64,000 nt of DNA. Origin: Anaeramoeba flamelloides. Lineage: Eukaryota > Metamonada > Anaeramoebidae. The position numbers were made by a program, and so were the translations under genes. Below, one piece after another: positions 19,876 through 33,639 of this stretch (its first letter is position 1; the number at the start of each line of letters is the position of its first letter). The stretch spans positions 16,268,501 to 16,332,500 of the forward strand of contig JANTQA010000012.1 of assembly GCA_027625915.1 (NCBI GenBank), in the 5' to 3' direction. The notes beneath the pieces are model-generated. The model had not been told where the DNA came from and did not search any database. It was given only the letters and a program-made list of their open reading frames with translations.

Positions 19876-22800
19876 TTAAAATTTTTCAAAAAGATCGGCA
19901 ATTTTTTTAACCATTAATCGTAAAAACAAAGCGTTAGAGTTTTCATTAAATTTGATTCTTTCTAATTTGGAAATTTGTGTTAACAATCTAAAAATATTTA
20001 AACGATCTTTTTTAATAAATTGTTCATTAATAATATTATTTTTTAAAAAATAATTAATATGGTTATAAAAAATGATCATTGAATTTTCAATAATAAATAG
20101 GCAGATTCTTATGAATTCAAAATTATTTTTTTCTTGTACGCCCTCCAAGTTTGTAAGTTCATAATCCTTTTCAAAAATGCGCTTCACGACTGAATTGAGG
20201 AATGAAAGGAAGAAGGAAATGGGAAGCGCATTTGTAAGTAAATTTCTGCTTTGGAATTGTGTGATTGAAGGTGTAAATATCAAATTTGGACCAAAATAAT
20301 TCGAGTTGGTTGAAATGGATTGGAAAAAGGAAATGACGTTGGCCAGAATCACATTAGCCAATTTATCGACTGATCGATGTATTTTAATTTTATTTTTATT
20401 ATTATTGGACATATCGTTCTTATTTAAATTGCTGTTATAGTCATTATCATTGCTGTTGCTGTTATTATTTTGAGAATAATTACTTGAGTGTAATAAAGAA
20501 AATTTTTTTAATACTATTAATAAATTATTTTGAATGGTTATCAAGTTGTCCAGTTTGTTAATGAGGGGAAATTGTGCCAAATGCTTCAAAATGCCCGTTA
20601 AACTGTATAATCTGTGGATATGGTATAGCGTATATTTGGCGTTTTGTAAAAGATCTATTATTAAATCATGGTGATTATTTTGGAAAAATAAAATAATCGA
20701 TTTGACTAAATTGCGATCCTTTGGTAGAGAATAGCACATCGACAAAATTAACCGAAGTATTGGCAACAATAGGCTATTATATTTGGAAAGCAATTCTGGA
20801 TTCTTTTCGAGATTGATATTAGTTTCATTCTGCTGGAAAAATAGAAAATTATTTTTTTTTCGATATTCCTCGATGCCGAAAAATGAGACATGATCATTGA
20901 TTAAAGATCTTTGTGAAATATTTATTTGCTGTTTATCTAAATTTAAATTATTAAAATTACTTTGATTATTATTTTGATCTTTATTATTTTGATTCATTAA
21001 TTTTTCTTGGAATTTTAATTGAGACAAAATTTTGAAAATTTGGTGATTAAATAGACTTTTAGTTATTTTTGAACTTATTTGAGTAATCGTTATTAGAAAC
21101 GATAACCTGGATTCAAAAACAAACACAGAATCTAATGTGATTGGTATTTCGCTTTGCACGTGCAATATTCCATAAATAAATTCCTGTAAATATCCTTTTT
21201 TTTCAATTGTCTTGAACCATTCTTTACGTTTTTCCATTGGAGAGAAATTCGGATATTTACCTTTTAATAAGGTTTCAAGTAATGAAAAGGCAGCACATTT
21301 CCAAAGATTGGAATTATTTGAGGCATCTTTAGCTAGAATTGGAATCAGTATACTATCAAATTTTTTAAAAATATTGATTGTTTCCTTTTCAAAAGAAAAA
21401 ATAATTTTGTTTATTTTTTCTGTTTTTTTTTTATTTAAATGTATATTTTTCATTTTATTTTTAAAATTAAAATCCTCTTCATCATCATCATCATCATCAT
21501 CATCGTCATCGTCATCATCACCGCCACCATAGCCAGAATTATAATATATATTATCACTATCATTTCTATCATAATCTTCATCATTATCATCATCATCATC
21601 ATCATCATCATCTTGATAATCATATAAGGTTTTTTTAATTTGTTTTTTTTCTTTGTATCTTTTTTGATTAATATTCTTGATTAAAGATTTCTGTTTATTT
21701 AAAGAATAATTATTTTGGTTATTTTTTAAATTTAATTTTTTCAATAATTCCAAAATTTCGAAAAATATTAATAAAACAATATATAAATTGCCTCTCATTT
21801 TTTCAGTTGAATTGACAAAGGGGATAGCCTTTAAAATGGAAAACAGCATATTGGACAAGCCATCATTAGAAAATAAAATGAAATTTTTACTTAAAAAGAA
21901 ATAGTTTGTTTCAAATTCATTATTTTCATTTTGGATCATTTCATTAATAATTTGTTTAATTTTAATAAAAAACGATAAAATCAAATCCGAAGTCATTGCA
22001 GACAAAAATGGGAAATCAAATTTCTTTTTCAATAGAGTTGTTGTCAATAATAATAATATGGATTGTGCCTGGCTTTTTTTTGGGAAATGGTCAAATCGTT
22101 GAATTAACGATATTTCCACCAACATTTTCCAAGATTCAAACAAATGAAATTTGCTTTCGATAATTAATTGTATTCGATTAAATTTAATAGCCAAAAATAA
22201 AATTTTTTTGATAGAGTATAATTTTTCTTGTAATACAAATTTGTCTTGTACTTTTTTTTCATAATTTTCATAAATTTTGATTAAATTTTCTTTCAATAAT
22301 GGGATATCAAAAAGTTCTATAAAATATTTTTCATTTTTGATTAAATACGAATTCAAATCTAATTGTAAATGCTGTCGATTGATTTCATCGATCTTTGTTA
22401 ATAATAATTCATTCGTAAATAGAAATTCTGATAAATTTAATTCAATGTTTTCTAAAATTTCAATGATCTTTATTTTATTTTGCTGTTCCGATTGCTCCTT
22501 TGAAATAAATTCATAATCTTCCTCTTCCTCTTCCTCTTCCTCTTCATCTTCTTGATCTTCATAAAAAAATTCCTTTTTCAAAATTGTTTCTTGATTATTA
22601 TTATATGAATTTTTTTTATTTTTATTTTTATTTTTATTATTTTTATTGTTTTTTTGCTGTTGCTGTTGCTGTTGCTGCTGTTGTTGTTGTATTTTTAAAA
22701 AAGATCCAAATAACAGTGGTAAAATTTTTTCAGTTCGAGAACGTAAGGGTACATTTTGCCCATTACCCCCGTGCAATTCAACAGCTATTGAGCGAAGAAT

Positions 22801-25800
22801 CCAACTTTTTTGATTAATTTGTAAAATTTCATTTTCTGCTTCATTTTGCGTTAATTTTAAATAATGTGATGACTGTTCTCTTAAAAAGGTAATATCCTTC
22901 CTAAAAAATTTATATTTTAACTGGTTAATCAAAATTTCATTATTGCCAATCCTTTTTCGAAGATACGAAATCACTGGTGTTGAAGTCAATTTTTGGATCA
23001 TTAATTTATAAATTAGCTCATAACAATTTGTTGATAATCTTGGGTATTGAATTGAAAATATTTCTGATTTTAATAGGGCAAATATTATATTTAAACAAGA
23101 GATTTTATTTTGACTAAACTGTGTTTGCCGTAGTGGCTTTTGAAAATTAAATCCTAATAAGTAATGACAAAAATTATAATTATTGATCGTGGATATTGAA
23201 TTTGGCTGATTGTCTAAAATAGTGATCATCAATTTTAATATTTTTTCTCTAATGGTAAAGTTTAATACAAACAATTCTTCTTCTTCTTCTTTCTCTTCTT
23301 CTTCTTCTTTAACCCTTTCTTCATCTTTTTCATAATTATTGTGCTTATTGTTGTTATATTCTTGAATTTTGTTTTTTTCTTTTTCTTTTTCTTTTTCTCT
23401 TTCTTCTTCTGATTCAAAAATTTGATCAATTTGGTCTTCAATTTTTTTATTTTGGAAAAAATAATTGTCTTGTTCCGATTCTGAGTCAGATTCTGATCCA
23501 GACTCATCATCGTCGCCGTCGTCATCATCATCATCACCAACATCATCATCGTCATCATCATAAATTTCATAAGAATAATTTCCATTTAATAATTGGTTTT
23601 TATTGAAATTCCTATTTTGCTTCTTTTTCTTTGTCCTTTTCTTTTTCCTTTTTTTCTTATTCCTTTTAATTTGCTTATTATTGTTACCTTCATTAATTAA
23701 ATTTTGTTCTTCAAGATTTTTTTCTTCCTCAAGAGGCTTTTTCAAACAACTGGTAAACCCACTAATTATTCCATTATCATTGGATTCGATAATAATTTTC
23801 ATAAAATCCTTATGATAGCTTGGTTCAAGAGTTAAAAAATATAAAATATTTATCGAATAATGCAAAATTCTTAAATTAAATAAATATGTGCTAAATATTA
23901 CAATATTTAGGGCAATTGATTTATTTTGGAAAATAATTTTCTCAAAGGTGACCAATTGTTGAGGCTTATTGGAAATTCGATTTTTTTCCAAAAATAAATT
24001 TTGCTTTAAAAATACCAAATTGATCATTTTTAAACTAATTTCAATACAATTTTCAACTAATGATCCAAGGCGTTTTTCAAAGCCTTGACCAACAATATAA
24101 GATTTCTCGAGTGCAAAATCCAAAATTTGGGAAATTTTTTTAAATAAGCTTTTACCTTGAATTATTTTTAAAAATAAATAATATCCAGGCTTTTGTTCAG
24201 AATTTAAAGTTTCTGGTAAAAAATCGTCTGAAGAAACTTGATATTTGGATAATAGAAAATAAAAAATTTTTAAACATATAGAGACAATAGTCCATGCTTC
24301 ATTCATATCATTGTATTGTCTTTTATCAAATTTTAAAAAAACTTCATTAAAAAGAAATTCAATATAAGGGAAAATACCCCTTTTTAGCCCTGTGGGGATT
24401 TTGTTATGAATTAATAAAGTATATATTAATTTCAAAAAGGAGATTAATTCTGGATAGGATTTGCTTGGCGATTCCACATTTTCTAATTGATTTTTTAAAC
24501 CGCCAGATTGTAAAATTTCTGATTCCTCAACCATAAACCATATCTGTTGTGAGATCTCGGGTGTATATGAAAAGGCAGTAATTGTATTTAATAACTCAGA
24601 TTTTAATAATGATGGTAATTCTTGGACATAGAAATTGAAAATGGAATATAAATAACCCCATTTTGATCGAATAATTAGCATTGTCCGGCTCGATTCATCC
24701 TGGGAGACTATTCTGGTAATTAGTTTTAATATAACAATTAATCCGTTTATATCGGTGGATTCTTCTTCTAGAAGATTAATTTTATTCTTATAATTAAGCT
24801 GTAAATTATTATTATTTTGATTATTGTTATTGTTGTTGTTGTTGTTGTTGTTCCCGCCATTTTTATTATTATTGATTTTGCCTCTGTTATTTGATTGCAA
24901 TAAATCTATTTTATATTTTTCAATTACCTCAAAAAAATGTGGCCAAAAAAATATTCTATTTCTTTCACTTTCTAAGAATTTGCTCGCTAATTTGGCACAT
25001 TCTCTATTATTAACTAATGCAGTAAACATTTCAACATATGACACATACAAGGAAATTGTTGGTGATTCGCCAGAAAAGACGATAAAATCTTTCAGTTTCC
25101 CATCAAGAAATTTTAAACTTAATTCAGGTTGATCAGTATAAAGATGTTTCATAAAATTTAATAATCTTTCGAAATCTTTTCTTATTTTTTCTTTTTTTTT
25201 TTCTATTTCAAATTTATTTATTATAATAATAATTATAAAAATGGGGAAAGATAAAGAGAAAGAATTAAAGAAGAGAAAGAATTAGAAAAAGTTATTCATT
25301 TAAAATTTATCAATTAGAATTACTTTTTTTTTTTTTTTTTTTTATTTTTTATAATTTTGTTTATAAAAAATAAATCACTTACTTTTTTTTCTTTCATAGG
25401 AATAATCAAAATAATTTAAAGTGTTTCGTTCATTTTCAATCTCCTTTTCTTTCATTGAACGAACTTCTGTTGTCAATTCAAGAATAAAAAAACAAACAAG
25501 TTCATCTAGAATACTAACAAAAAATTTGGATTTTTTTTTTTTTTTATGGCTATTTTCAATAATTTTCGAAAAGAATCCAAAAACATCGTTTTGTAAAGAA
25601 AATTCTAATAATTTTTGACAAACATTTTTATAATTTTCATTTTTTAAAGAAGCTAAAAATAGCATCCAAATGAAAGATAAGCCAGAATGGAAGCCAATGT
25701 TATTCCATTTCTCATTAAGAAATTCTTTTGCCATATCAATTTGGAATTTTTGGTTTGTTCTTAATTGTGAATTTATTTGTTCTAAATCGTTATAATTATG

Positions 25801-28800
25801 CAATATTACCATAGGCAATTCTAATAATTGAGAGGATAATCCAAAAAATAAAAAATAAGGGATTTTTTCTAATTTTTCTTGGTCTTCTTTTTCTAAAATA
25901 ACTATTATATTTTTTTTTTTTTTTTTTTTTTTCATTAAAAGTTTTAATAAATATTAAATTTAAATTTCAAATAATAGATAATTGAATAAATTTACCATAA
26001 AAAAATGAAAAAAAAAACCAATAAATAAATAATAATAATAATCGTTAACTTACTTTGTGTTGTTGGTACTAAAGTTTCTGGCATATCTTTTAATATATTT
26101 TTAACTGTTTTGATATTCTCAAGTGAAATTTCATTTTGATAAAATAAAAAAAAGATAATTTTACTTAACATTTTAATCTCAGTACATAAATAAGACCTTT
26201 GCCTCTCGTCAATTGAAGTTATTTTCTTTAAAAAAAAAACAATCTTTTCACATACATTTTGGAATACATTATTTTCTAATAAAGTGGTAATGAATTGTGT
26301 TGTTAATTTTTTAATTTCAAATTCAATTTGATCGTTTTTTTGAGATGTAATTAATTCTAATAAACAAGAAAGCTGGTTGATTCTTTCTTGGTGATAAACA
26401 TCAATTATTGCAGTTTGTAAATCCACTTGTACTTGTTGTTGCTTTATTTTATTTATTTTTGGGTTTTAAATGTGAATAATGAATATAAGATAAAAAAAAT
26501 AATCAAAAAGTTAATTTATTATTTTTTATAAAAAGGAAATTAGGTTAATTTTTTTTACAAATTTTCTGATATTTTTATTCAGTTTGGAAGGTTAAAAAAG
26601 GTATCTATTTTTTTTTTTTAGGAATTAGAGTAAACAAGGTGAATTAAAAACTAAAATCTTTAATGAATAAAAAAAAAAAAATTTAAGTATCGAAATTTTT
26701 AAAGTTAAAATAATTGAATTTTCGATCAATAAATCAAATCCTGATCTTTTAGTTTTTAACATTTGTTTATATAAGTTTCTTCAATTCGTTCATAAGTTGT
26801 TAATTAACCTTATTTTCGATAAAATTTTAATTGAATCTAAACGATAAGGAGTAACTCGATTATCTAATATTAATATTTTTGCTTTCATTAATTCAAAATT
26901 TTTTCTTTAAGCTGAATTTTTGAAATAAAAATTTCATTATTGTTTTATTATTTTGTTTTTCTTATTTTAAAGTAAGACAAAGTTAAATTATTTGTTTCAT
27001 TCTGTACTTTTTCAATGTAAATTCCATTATTATTATTATTTTGTTTTTTTTAAAATGCCGTTTATGATTGATTTATGAGATCTTGAATATGAGACAGTAC
27101 TTGTTTCTTATAAGTTATTTCCAAAAAAGTCTGGCAAATTTATTTTAAAATATATCTTTATTGAACTCAATTCTAATAAAGCTATTTAATATTCCAAAAT
27201 TGCTTATTTATCATTTATTGATCCTTACAGAATTACCCAATTTGTTTGTTAGTATTGGCATTACTTTAATTAAAAGGATATCAAAAGTTTTTGATCACAA
27301 TTTGATCTGATATTTTTCAAGGGGTGAAAATTGGTGATTATATTTTCTTTTTGATCGAAAAATTATTTTTCAAAGAACTTGGTTAATCCCGATAAAAATT
27401 TCAATGGAAAAGGAAAACTTAGAACTGCATTTTATTGTTTAAAAAATCATTTTATCCTTACCATATTTCCAGTTTTTATTGTAATTTTTCTGTGTACCAC
27501 ATTTTGAACAAAAAAAAAAAGTGGATAAATTTTTTTTAGGTTTTTTTAAAAATATTTTGTTGGACATTATTTGAAATATGTTCAATTGTTGTTGATCTAA
27601 TCAGTATTAATGTTTAACTTAATTTCGTATTGTCAGTTTAAGAATAGGACGACTAACAAAGAGAATTTTATACGAAATGTTTTAAAAAAATTCCTCACTT
27701 TTTTGGAAATACCGGTTATATTTTTCTTCTTATATTTGCTTTTATTTTTATTTTTTATGAAAGCCATTATTTCTCTTTTTTCTAGTAATTGTTATTTCAT
27801 TCTATTTATTCTTTTCTATTTTTTTTTTTTTCGCCAATATAATGGATTAATAACTAATTTGTAAATTTCTAAATATTATAACAATCGAATGTTAAGTAGA
27901 TCAGAAACCCAAATTAAAAGCATAATACTTGAAAAATGGTTATTGTTAATAAAATCTAAAAATATAAACAGGTCGAAATGAAATAAATTTAAAAGTGTTG
28001 GTTAAATTTAATTTGAGTTTATTGTTAAGGTTAAGTGTTAACAGAAAAAAAAAAAACACTTAATCTGTTAAAGAGGGAATGTTGAAGTGTACTAAATTCG
28101 TACTTTCTAATTCAAAGAGTGAATAAACACAGTTGTTTGAAGTATTTGAAATTAATTCCAAAGTGTTTATTAAATTTAATTTGGTAAATCGGTAGAAAAA
28201 GTCAATCTGAAATCTTTTGAAAACAGTAAAAATTATTTTAACATTCGAGAAAAAAATTGTCAAATCGGTTTTAATTTTTTTCAAAATGATTTTAATTGTA
28301 AAGCAGTAGTAAATGTTCTCATTTTCAAATCTTTTTTAATGTCTTTTTTTGTTCATTAAAAAACAAAAACCAAGTACAAAAATTAGATTGGATTATTGGT
28401 TATTCAAAATAGAATCCAAAACAACACATTAAACCAAAATTTAAACATGTTCAATTTACCCGATTTGATACTTAGTTGTAAACCTTAGTAAAAGTGAATT
28501 TTTTGTATTTTTTGATGCTATGCTTTTTCCATTCATGTGAAATTGGCTTTAAGATTTTAACAAGAGGTATTAATCAAGTTTGGGCAATTTCATATATCTT
28601 GATTGATCAGTGAACAATAAGTAAAAAAAATAATTGAAAAATTTTCATTTTCACTACCATCTTAAAATTAAAACTGATTTGTCAATTTTTTTCCATTTGA
28701 AAAATTTTTTTTCCAGAATGGTTAATAATGTTAAAAATTCTTTTTTAACATGTCAGTTTTTCTTTCTTGTTGCAGATCATGATAATATTTACTTTTTTTT

Positions 28801-30232
28801 TCTTCAGATTTATGAACTAAAATAATATAATATCAAGCTAAAAGATTATTGACACATTCCTTGGTTTCTATGATCTTTTTTTTAAATTTGACAAAATTAA
28901 AAGCAATATTTTGAGAAACACTCACAAACAAAAAAGGGTTTCTCTGATTTACGTGATAATAAAATTTTATTTTCTCTACAGTTTACTAATAAATTCTGAT
29001 AAATTTCAAAAAATTTTTAGTTCATTTTCCATTTTTATAAATCTTTGAACTGTTTCTTATCAAAAAGTCCCAGTACAGGACACTGAATATTGTGAAGAAC
29101 AACTAATTTTACAGAATTTCTGAGTATTGACTTCATAAAATGCTTTATTCAAAGCTTGAAAATAAAAATTTCAAAAAGGAAAATCAAGTCAAAATTTCCA
29201 AACATAAATTGCAATTAATCAGTATTTTTATGAAAAACTAATGTACCAATTACTTTTATGGAAAAAGTGGCTAATGGGTAATTAGTTAGTTCCTTACAAT
29301 GGCGAAAAATTTCTTTTTTTTGTTCGAACAACTATTCACCATCAAGATTCATGACAAATAATTGTTTCTTTAATTATGGTGGTGGTTTCTTAAGTAAAGT
29401 GACTCTTGTGTAATAGTAAACGCTGGTTAACGGGGAAAAAAAAAAAAAGGAAGGAAATTTTCTTGTGATTTTTGGTTCCTTTAATTTTTGTTCATTTTGT
29501 TTTTTTAATTCTTGTGATTTTCATAAAAAGTAACCCTTGAAAAAAATAAAGTAAATTTTTTTTCAATGAGAAGAGAGGTTTTGTTTTTGTTTGAAACAAG
29601 AAAAAATATTGACGGCATTCTGAAAAATAGAAGAAATTTGTTGTTTAATTTTTTTTTTTTTTTATAGGATTTCTTTCAAAAACAAAAAACAAATTGATAA
29701 AGAATGAATCTACACAGTGATCTTTTTTCATCTGTGTTCTTTCCGAAAATTATATGGACAAAATCGAGACTTTTTTTGAAGAGGGCCCTTCTCTTTCATA
29801 AAAGATAATAAAAAAAAAAATAAAAAAAAAATAAGGTTATTTACATATTCTTCTGCAAGATCAAGGAGCCGATAGGTATCAATTTCATTTAGTTGTAAAA
29901 TTTTGCTTGCATTCAGGATTATTTTAATTGTTTCTTCAGTAAGTCTTTTTTGTGTGCCAATTGTATAAACTTCACCAGACTCTACTTTTAAACGATCTTC
30001 TCGTTTTGGAGGCTAAAGGAAAAACAAGAACAATAAATAAATAAAAAAAAAAAAAAAAAAAAAAAAGTAATTAGTAATTCATTTCAAAAGAAAACCTAAT
30101 GATACTTACATTATCTGTCAAGGGGCTTTGAAGTTTATTTTGAAAACTTTGAAGTGTTTTGTTTAATGTTTGAATTGGGATGTGCTTGGAAAGTGTATAA
30201 TTAAGTGTTTGTCGAAGCCCAGCATAAGTCAT
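19876..30232 (-). CDS. NUP205: Nucleoporin NUP205 (inner ring), five exons, ~2171 aa
   Basis: Exons reconstructed with matching phases: 30110-30232, 29845-30012, 26054-26441, 25383-25892 and 19876-25202. Donors are GTAAGT (three) and GTAAAT; the exon 4 donor is GTAAGT too. Acceptors include ttcctttag and ttattttag. The protein would be about 2171 aa against 2012 in human. Diagnostic matches to NUP205 are in order: PTISLYVSYVEMF, LLKSELLNTITAFSYTPEI, REKILKLMITILDNQPN followed by HYLLGFNFQKPL, and the C-terminal helix FIRICLFIIENSMIIFYNHI. NUP205/Nup192 is an alpha-solenoid scaffold of the nuclear pore inner ring that binds NUP93 and NUP35. Extra length comes from in-frame inserts: Asn runs near 24840, Asp/Glu/Lys blocks near 23270-23700, poly-Gln near 22655 and two poly-Asp blocks near 21480-21620. 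The last acceptor (tag at 25203) is one of two with the same phase, so the first residues of exon 5 are uncertain. Confidence 0.92.
21475..21625 (-). repeat. Twin GAT-repeat tracts encoding poly-Asp inside NUP205
   Basis: Two blocks of GAT-rich codons give Asp runs of about 13 and 9 residues separated by a Tyr/Gly/Asn linker. On the plus strand they create a spurious poly-Ser frame. A third, shorter Asp block is near 23510-23570. Confidence 0.85.
22653..22690 (-). repeat. CAG/CAA tract encoding poly-Gln inside NUP205
   Basis: About 12 consecutive Gln codons, mixed CAG and CAA, followed by Asn/Lys repeats. It lies in an acidic/basic disordered insert that has no counterpart in animal NUP205. 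Confidence 0.85.
27100..27400. repeat. Dispersed repeat W, copy 1 (in NUP205 intron)
   Basis: Plus-strand 27293-27400 (aaaagtttttgatcacaatt, ggggtgaaaattgg, ttttctttttgatcgaaaaa) is closely similar to the reverse complement of 47060-47155. Near its left side, ttatttccaaaaaagtctgg at 27115 matches gtatttccaaaaaagttggg at 46737 in direct orientation. An inverted-terminus element with rearranged copies would explain both matches. Confidence 0.45.
28975..29225 (+). repeat. Dispersed repeat V, copy 2 (in NUP205 intron)
   Basis: Homologous to 9830-10085; the best tract is cataaaatgctttattcaaa at 29137. Overall similarity is about 60-65% by eye, so the insertions are old. Confidence 0.5.
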
Positions 30233-31319
30233 ATAATTTGTTAATTACAAAAGAGTAAGAAAGAATACTTTGTAAAAAATGATGAAAATATTTCAAACAT
30301 TTTTTATGGTTTTCTTCGGATAAGTCAATTAAGAATGAATACAATTAAATCATGACGGGGTATAATTATATTTTCTATCAATGATTTTGAGCCAATAATA
30401 TTGATTTTGTTTCAATCAGCTTTTTAACTATTCGTTATTTTATAAAAATAATCTTTCATTTTTGATGAAAAGATTTTTTCCAAGAGATAAGTACGTAACA
30501 AGAATAGTGTTTTTCGAATTAATTTTTTATTACTATTTGTTGAAATAACTATAACACTTATTTGAAGATTAATTGTATCAAATTTAACTTCTTTTTTCAT
30601 TCAATGATTTTAGGAATATCCTCGAAAATTTTGACTATTGAAAAATTTAAGTGGTTTTGTTATGGATTTTTTCTTTTTCGATTCTTGTCTTTTATGGATT
30701 TTATTAAGATCCCTGAAATACTTACTTTTTCAATTTATTTTACAATCAGAGTTTTATTCAGAAAACAAATTTCACAAAAAGAAAATAAATATTGTGCTTT
30801 TTCTCCAAATCCTAAAAACTACCAAACTTATGTTTGGTATAGGTACTCTTAAATAGTGATATTTCATTTTTACAAAGGTGATTAACAGACTTTTTTGTAG
30901 AAGGACTAAATTAAACTCTGTATAGAAACTCCTTTTATCAACTTTAGAGAAATGAATTATCATTTTTCAAAGAATTCATTTTAATAAAATACTCGTAAAA
31001 AGATCTGATCCTTTTTTGTTTGGATTTTTGGATCAAATAATTAGAAATTGAAAAATTTTCAAAAGCATTTTTGATTTTGATGAATCTCAATTTTAGTAAT
31101 TTCTTATATTTTGTTGGAACAAATAACCTTAAAACTTTAATCTTCAAAAAATAATACCAGAAAAATAAATAAAATTTCGAATCCTTGAAGATCTGAAAAA
31201 AATCCATTAATTTTATTTTCAATCATTTATTTATTAAATTTTTTCAAATTTCAATAGATTAGGTGATAATCTTTTCTAAATATTATGAATCTAAACAAGG
31301 AACTGTTTGTATTAATATC

Positions 31320-31357
31320 AGATATTATCAAATGAAAATTTTCATTTGATAATATCT
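31320..31357. repeat. Perfect 38 bp palindrome
   Basis: Left half agatattatcaaatgaaaa is followed immediately by its exact complement ttttcatttgataatatct, with no loop. It lies in U copy c. The corresponding site in copy b (34438-34460) has only one half, agatattatcaaata, so the palindrome arose in one copy. Confidence 0.95.
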
Positions 31358-32164
31358 ATTATTTTTTATTATTCGATTTTGATATTTGAATTCGTATTAT
31401 GTGATTAGAAAATCTTTAAAAAATTGAGAAATTAATAGAAACTCTATTTATATATTTGGTCTTTAAGTTATTAATAACTCAATGAAAAAATTTAAATTGA
31501 ACTATTAATTATTAAATAAAAATAATGTTATTAAAAAATATTACGTTGATTTATAATTTGAATTTTCTAGGTTTTAAAAAAAGTATTTTGGGGAAATATT
31601 TAATTTAATGGCTTGGTTCTTTTTCTCTTGTATTATTTTGTCAAATCAAACGAAAAAATCGATTTGATATGAACTGCTCTTTGAATAAAGAAATTAATTT
31701 TTATAAGTTTAAAATTATTATTGAATTTTGTTTTAAAATTAAGTAGATTTTTTTATATTGGTTATTTTCAAACTTTTTTTCTTTTAATATATATATATAT
31801 TATATATATCCTCAGCAGACAACAATTTCTTTCTATGTGAAAGAAAATAGCCTTTTTTTGAAACAAAACGGAAATAGTTTGGATTTTGAACTGTTGAAAT
31901 TTTGTAAAAATCTGTCATACTTCAAAAAACAATAATTCATTTCTGAAAAGAGTTACAAAAACAATTTATCTCTTTTTAGTTTTCCTTTTTTTAATTCATT
32001 TTGAAATTTCCAGATCCTGAAATTTTTTTTATATTTTGAGATTGATTTTTCATACAAATATTTTTTTTCGTTTAATAGTTCCTTAAGAGATTAGAATTGG
32101 TATATATTTCTCTATAATAAAAGTATGTTGTATTTGGATGTTAATTATATTAGTGTGTCATGTC

Positions 32165-32440
32165 TCAAATAGCATCAATATAATCTAATATAAATATTAT
32201 TTCACAATATATTATTACATTTTTTATAAAGGTTGAAAATAATTCGTACCTAACAACTATAATATGTGTTTCAGAATATAATCCGTGCTTTTTTTCATCT
32301 TGTTCCAAGGCAATATCCAATTCGCTGCCCAGTAGTAAACACAAGTTCAAATCAATTTTGAAAGTAAACTCCATGATATTTGAAATACATTTAAAATTAT
32401 TGAAATAAATTGATATTAAAATTTTTTGTAATATTCTCAA
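32165..32440 (-). pseudogene. Repeat-associated ORF with CLLLGS signature, copy c
   Basis: Frame opening at TTG that contains MEFTFKIDLNLCLLLGSELD and then a Glu/Lys-rich segment and ETHIIVVRYELF. It parallels the peptide at 5968-6138. The position equivalent to the copy-a ATG is ACA here, so this copy is probably no longer translated from the original start. Function unknown. Confidence 0.35.
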
Positions 32441-33639
32441 TTTTTATCAGATTTTCTATTTTTTTTTGAGGATTAAAATTTTCTTATAAATTTAATTGAT
32501 TTTCTGTTAAATTTTCCATTTGACTATTATTTTTAGAATTTCTTTCTAAATAATAGAACTTCAAGAAACCAATACCATATTTACTAATTGTTTATTTTTA
32601 GTTGATTTGATGAGTTGGTTTAATGTTTAGGTTTTCTAAAAAAAAAAAAGAAACATGCATTTGATTTGGAAACCAGGATTAATATTTTCGGCATTTATTA
32701 TTTTGATAGCAGTTTTTAAAATTTTCATTTTCAAATTATTTTTTATTAAACTTTCCAAATCTAAAAAGTGAAACTTAAAATAAGAGTATTCCAGTATTTA
32801 AAAAATAAACTTTAGATCTTCTAAAAGTAACTATTTTTAGAATTTTTTAAATTTCAAAGATTAACTCAATAATCATCAACATAAAAACCCAAAGATTGAT
32901 TAGTTTTATTTCCTTTTTGTAATGCTAATTGTATACTCAATATATTTTAGATTTTTCTGAAATAATTTGGCTAAAAAATCTATTGGTAAATTGAATAATT
33001 TTTTAAAAATAATTGAATTTTTTAGAAACTAATCCAGATTTTGCCAGAAATTTAAAAACGATATTTTGCAACTTTGATGTCTGAATTTTGATAATTCAAC
33101 CTTTAAATTTGTGGTGAAATCTATATTTTTTAGAAATTGTTATCTTTTTTACTATAACAAGGATAATTTGAATTGATTAATCAAAAATATCATTACTTGG
33201 TGAATCGATTTTTTCGAGACATTTGAAGTATGTAGCACTATTACAGTAAATCCGTATAACAACAGATTTTGATTTTAGGATTCTCCTTTGTTGACTTTTA
33301 TCAATTAAAACTATTTATCTTGCAAACTGTGTTTGGAATTTTCTCTTTATATTACAAATTTTTCATTTCTTCTTTTTTTTAAATTCAAATTATCTATTCC
33401 CTTTCGAATTGGGTTTTATTGGAAATAGATAAATACAAATAGAAAATAATAAAATGGCAATAGAAAATCAATTTCAATTTCCTTTCTTTATTGTAACTTA
33501 ACTATAATTTAATTTTTTTTTTTCAGATTCACTGAGTTAGTTAAACTTTTAAGTTGAAAATCATAAGTGAAAATCTTTTAGTCAAAAAAAAAACAAAAAA
33601 GAATTAATCTAAAAAATATAACAATTTTAAATCAGAAAA

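Larger units (their letters stand above)
26442..29844 (-). other. 3.4 kb second intron of NUP205, carrying repeats
   Basis: The flanking exons join in phase 0 (ending LAEEY, resuming QQQVQVDLQ) and the joined protein follows the NUP205 alignment without a gap, so nothing coding is missing. The intron contains repeat W copy 1 (27100-27400), repeat V copy 2 (28975-29225) and a short minus frame at 28060-28222 after a ttttcag acceptor-like site. The other three introns are 97, 161 and 180 bp. Confidence 0.8.
30790..32440 (-). repeat. Dispersed repeat unit U, copy c (inverted relative to copy b)
   Basis: Collinear matches to the reverse complement of copy b: taaaaagatctgatcctttt (30991 versus 34758-34780), aaacaaggaactgtttgtat (31295 versus 34470-34490), gaattttctaggttttaaaa (31560 versus 34206-34230) and aattaagtagatttttt (31738). 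It also contains the frame 32165-32440 with the CLLLGS signature found in copy a. Confidence 0.6.

Noticed and set aside
22277-23815. Plus-strand and alternate minus frames within NUP205
   Set aside because: Shadows of the NUP205 exon; the NUP205 frame has conserved motifs throughout.
28060-28222. Minus frame after a ttttcag site inside NUP205 intron 2
   Set aside because: NUP205 exons 2 and 3 join in phase with no gap in the family alignment, and this frame ends in a stop; not a NUP205 exon. No other family recognised.
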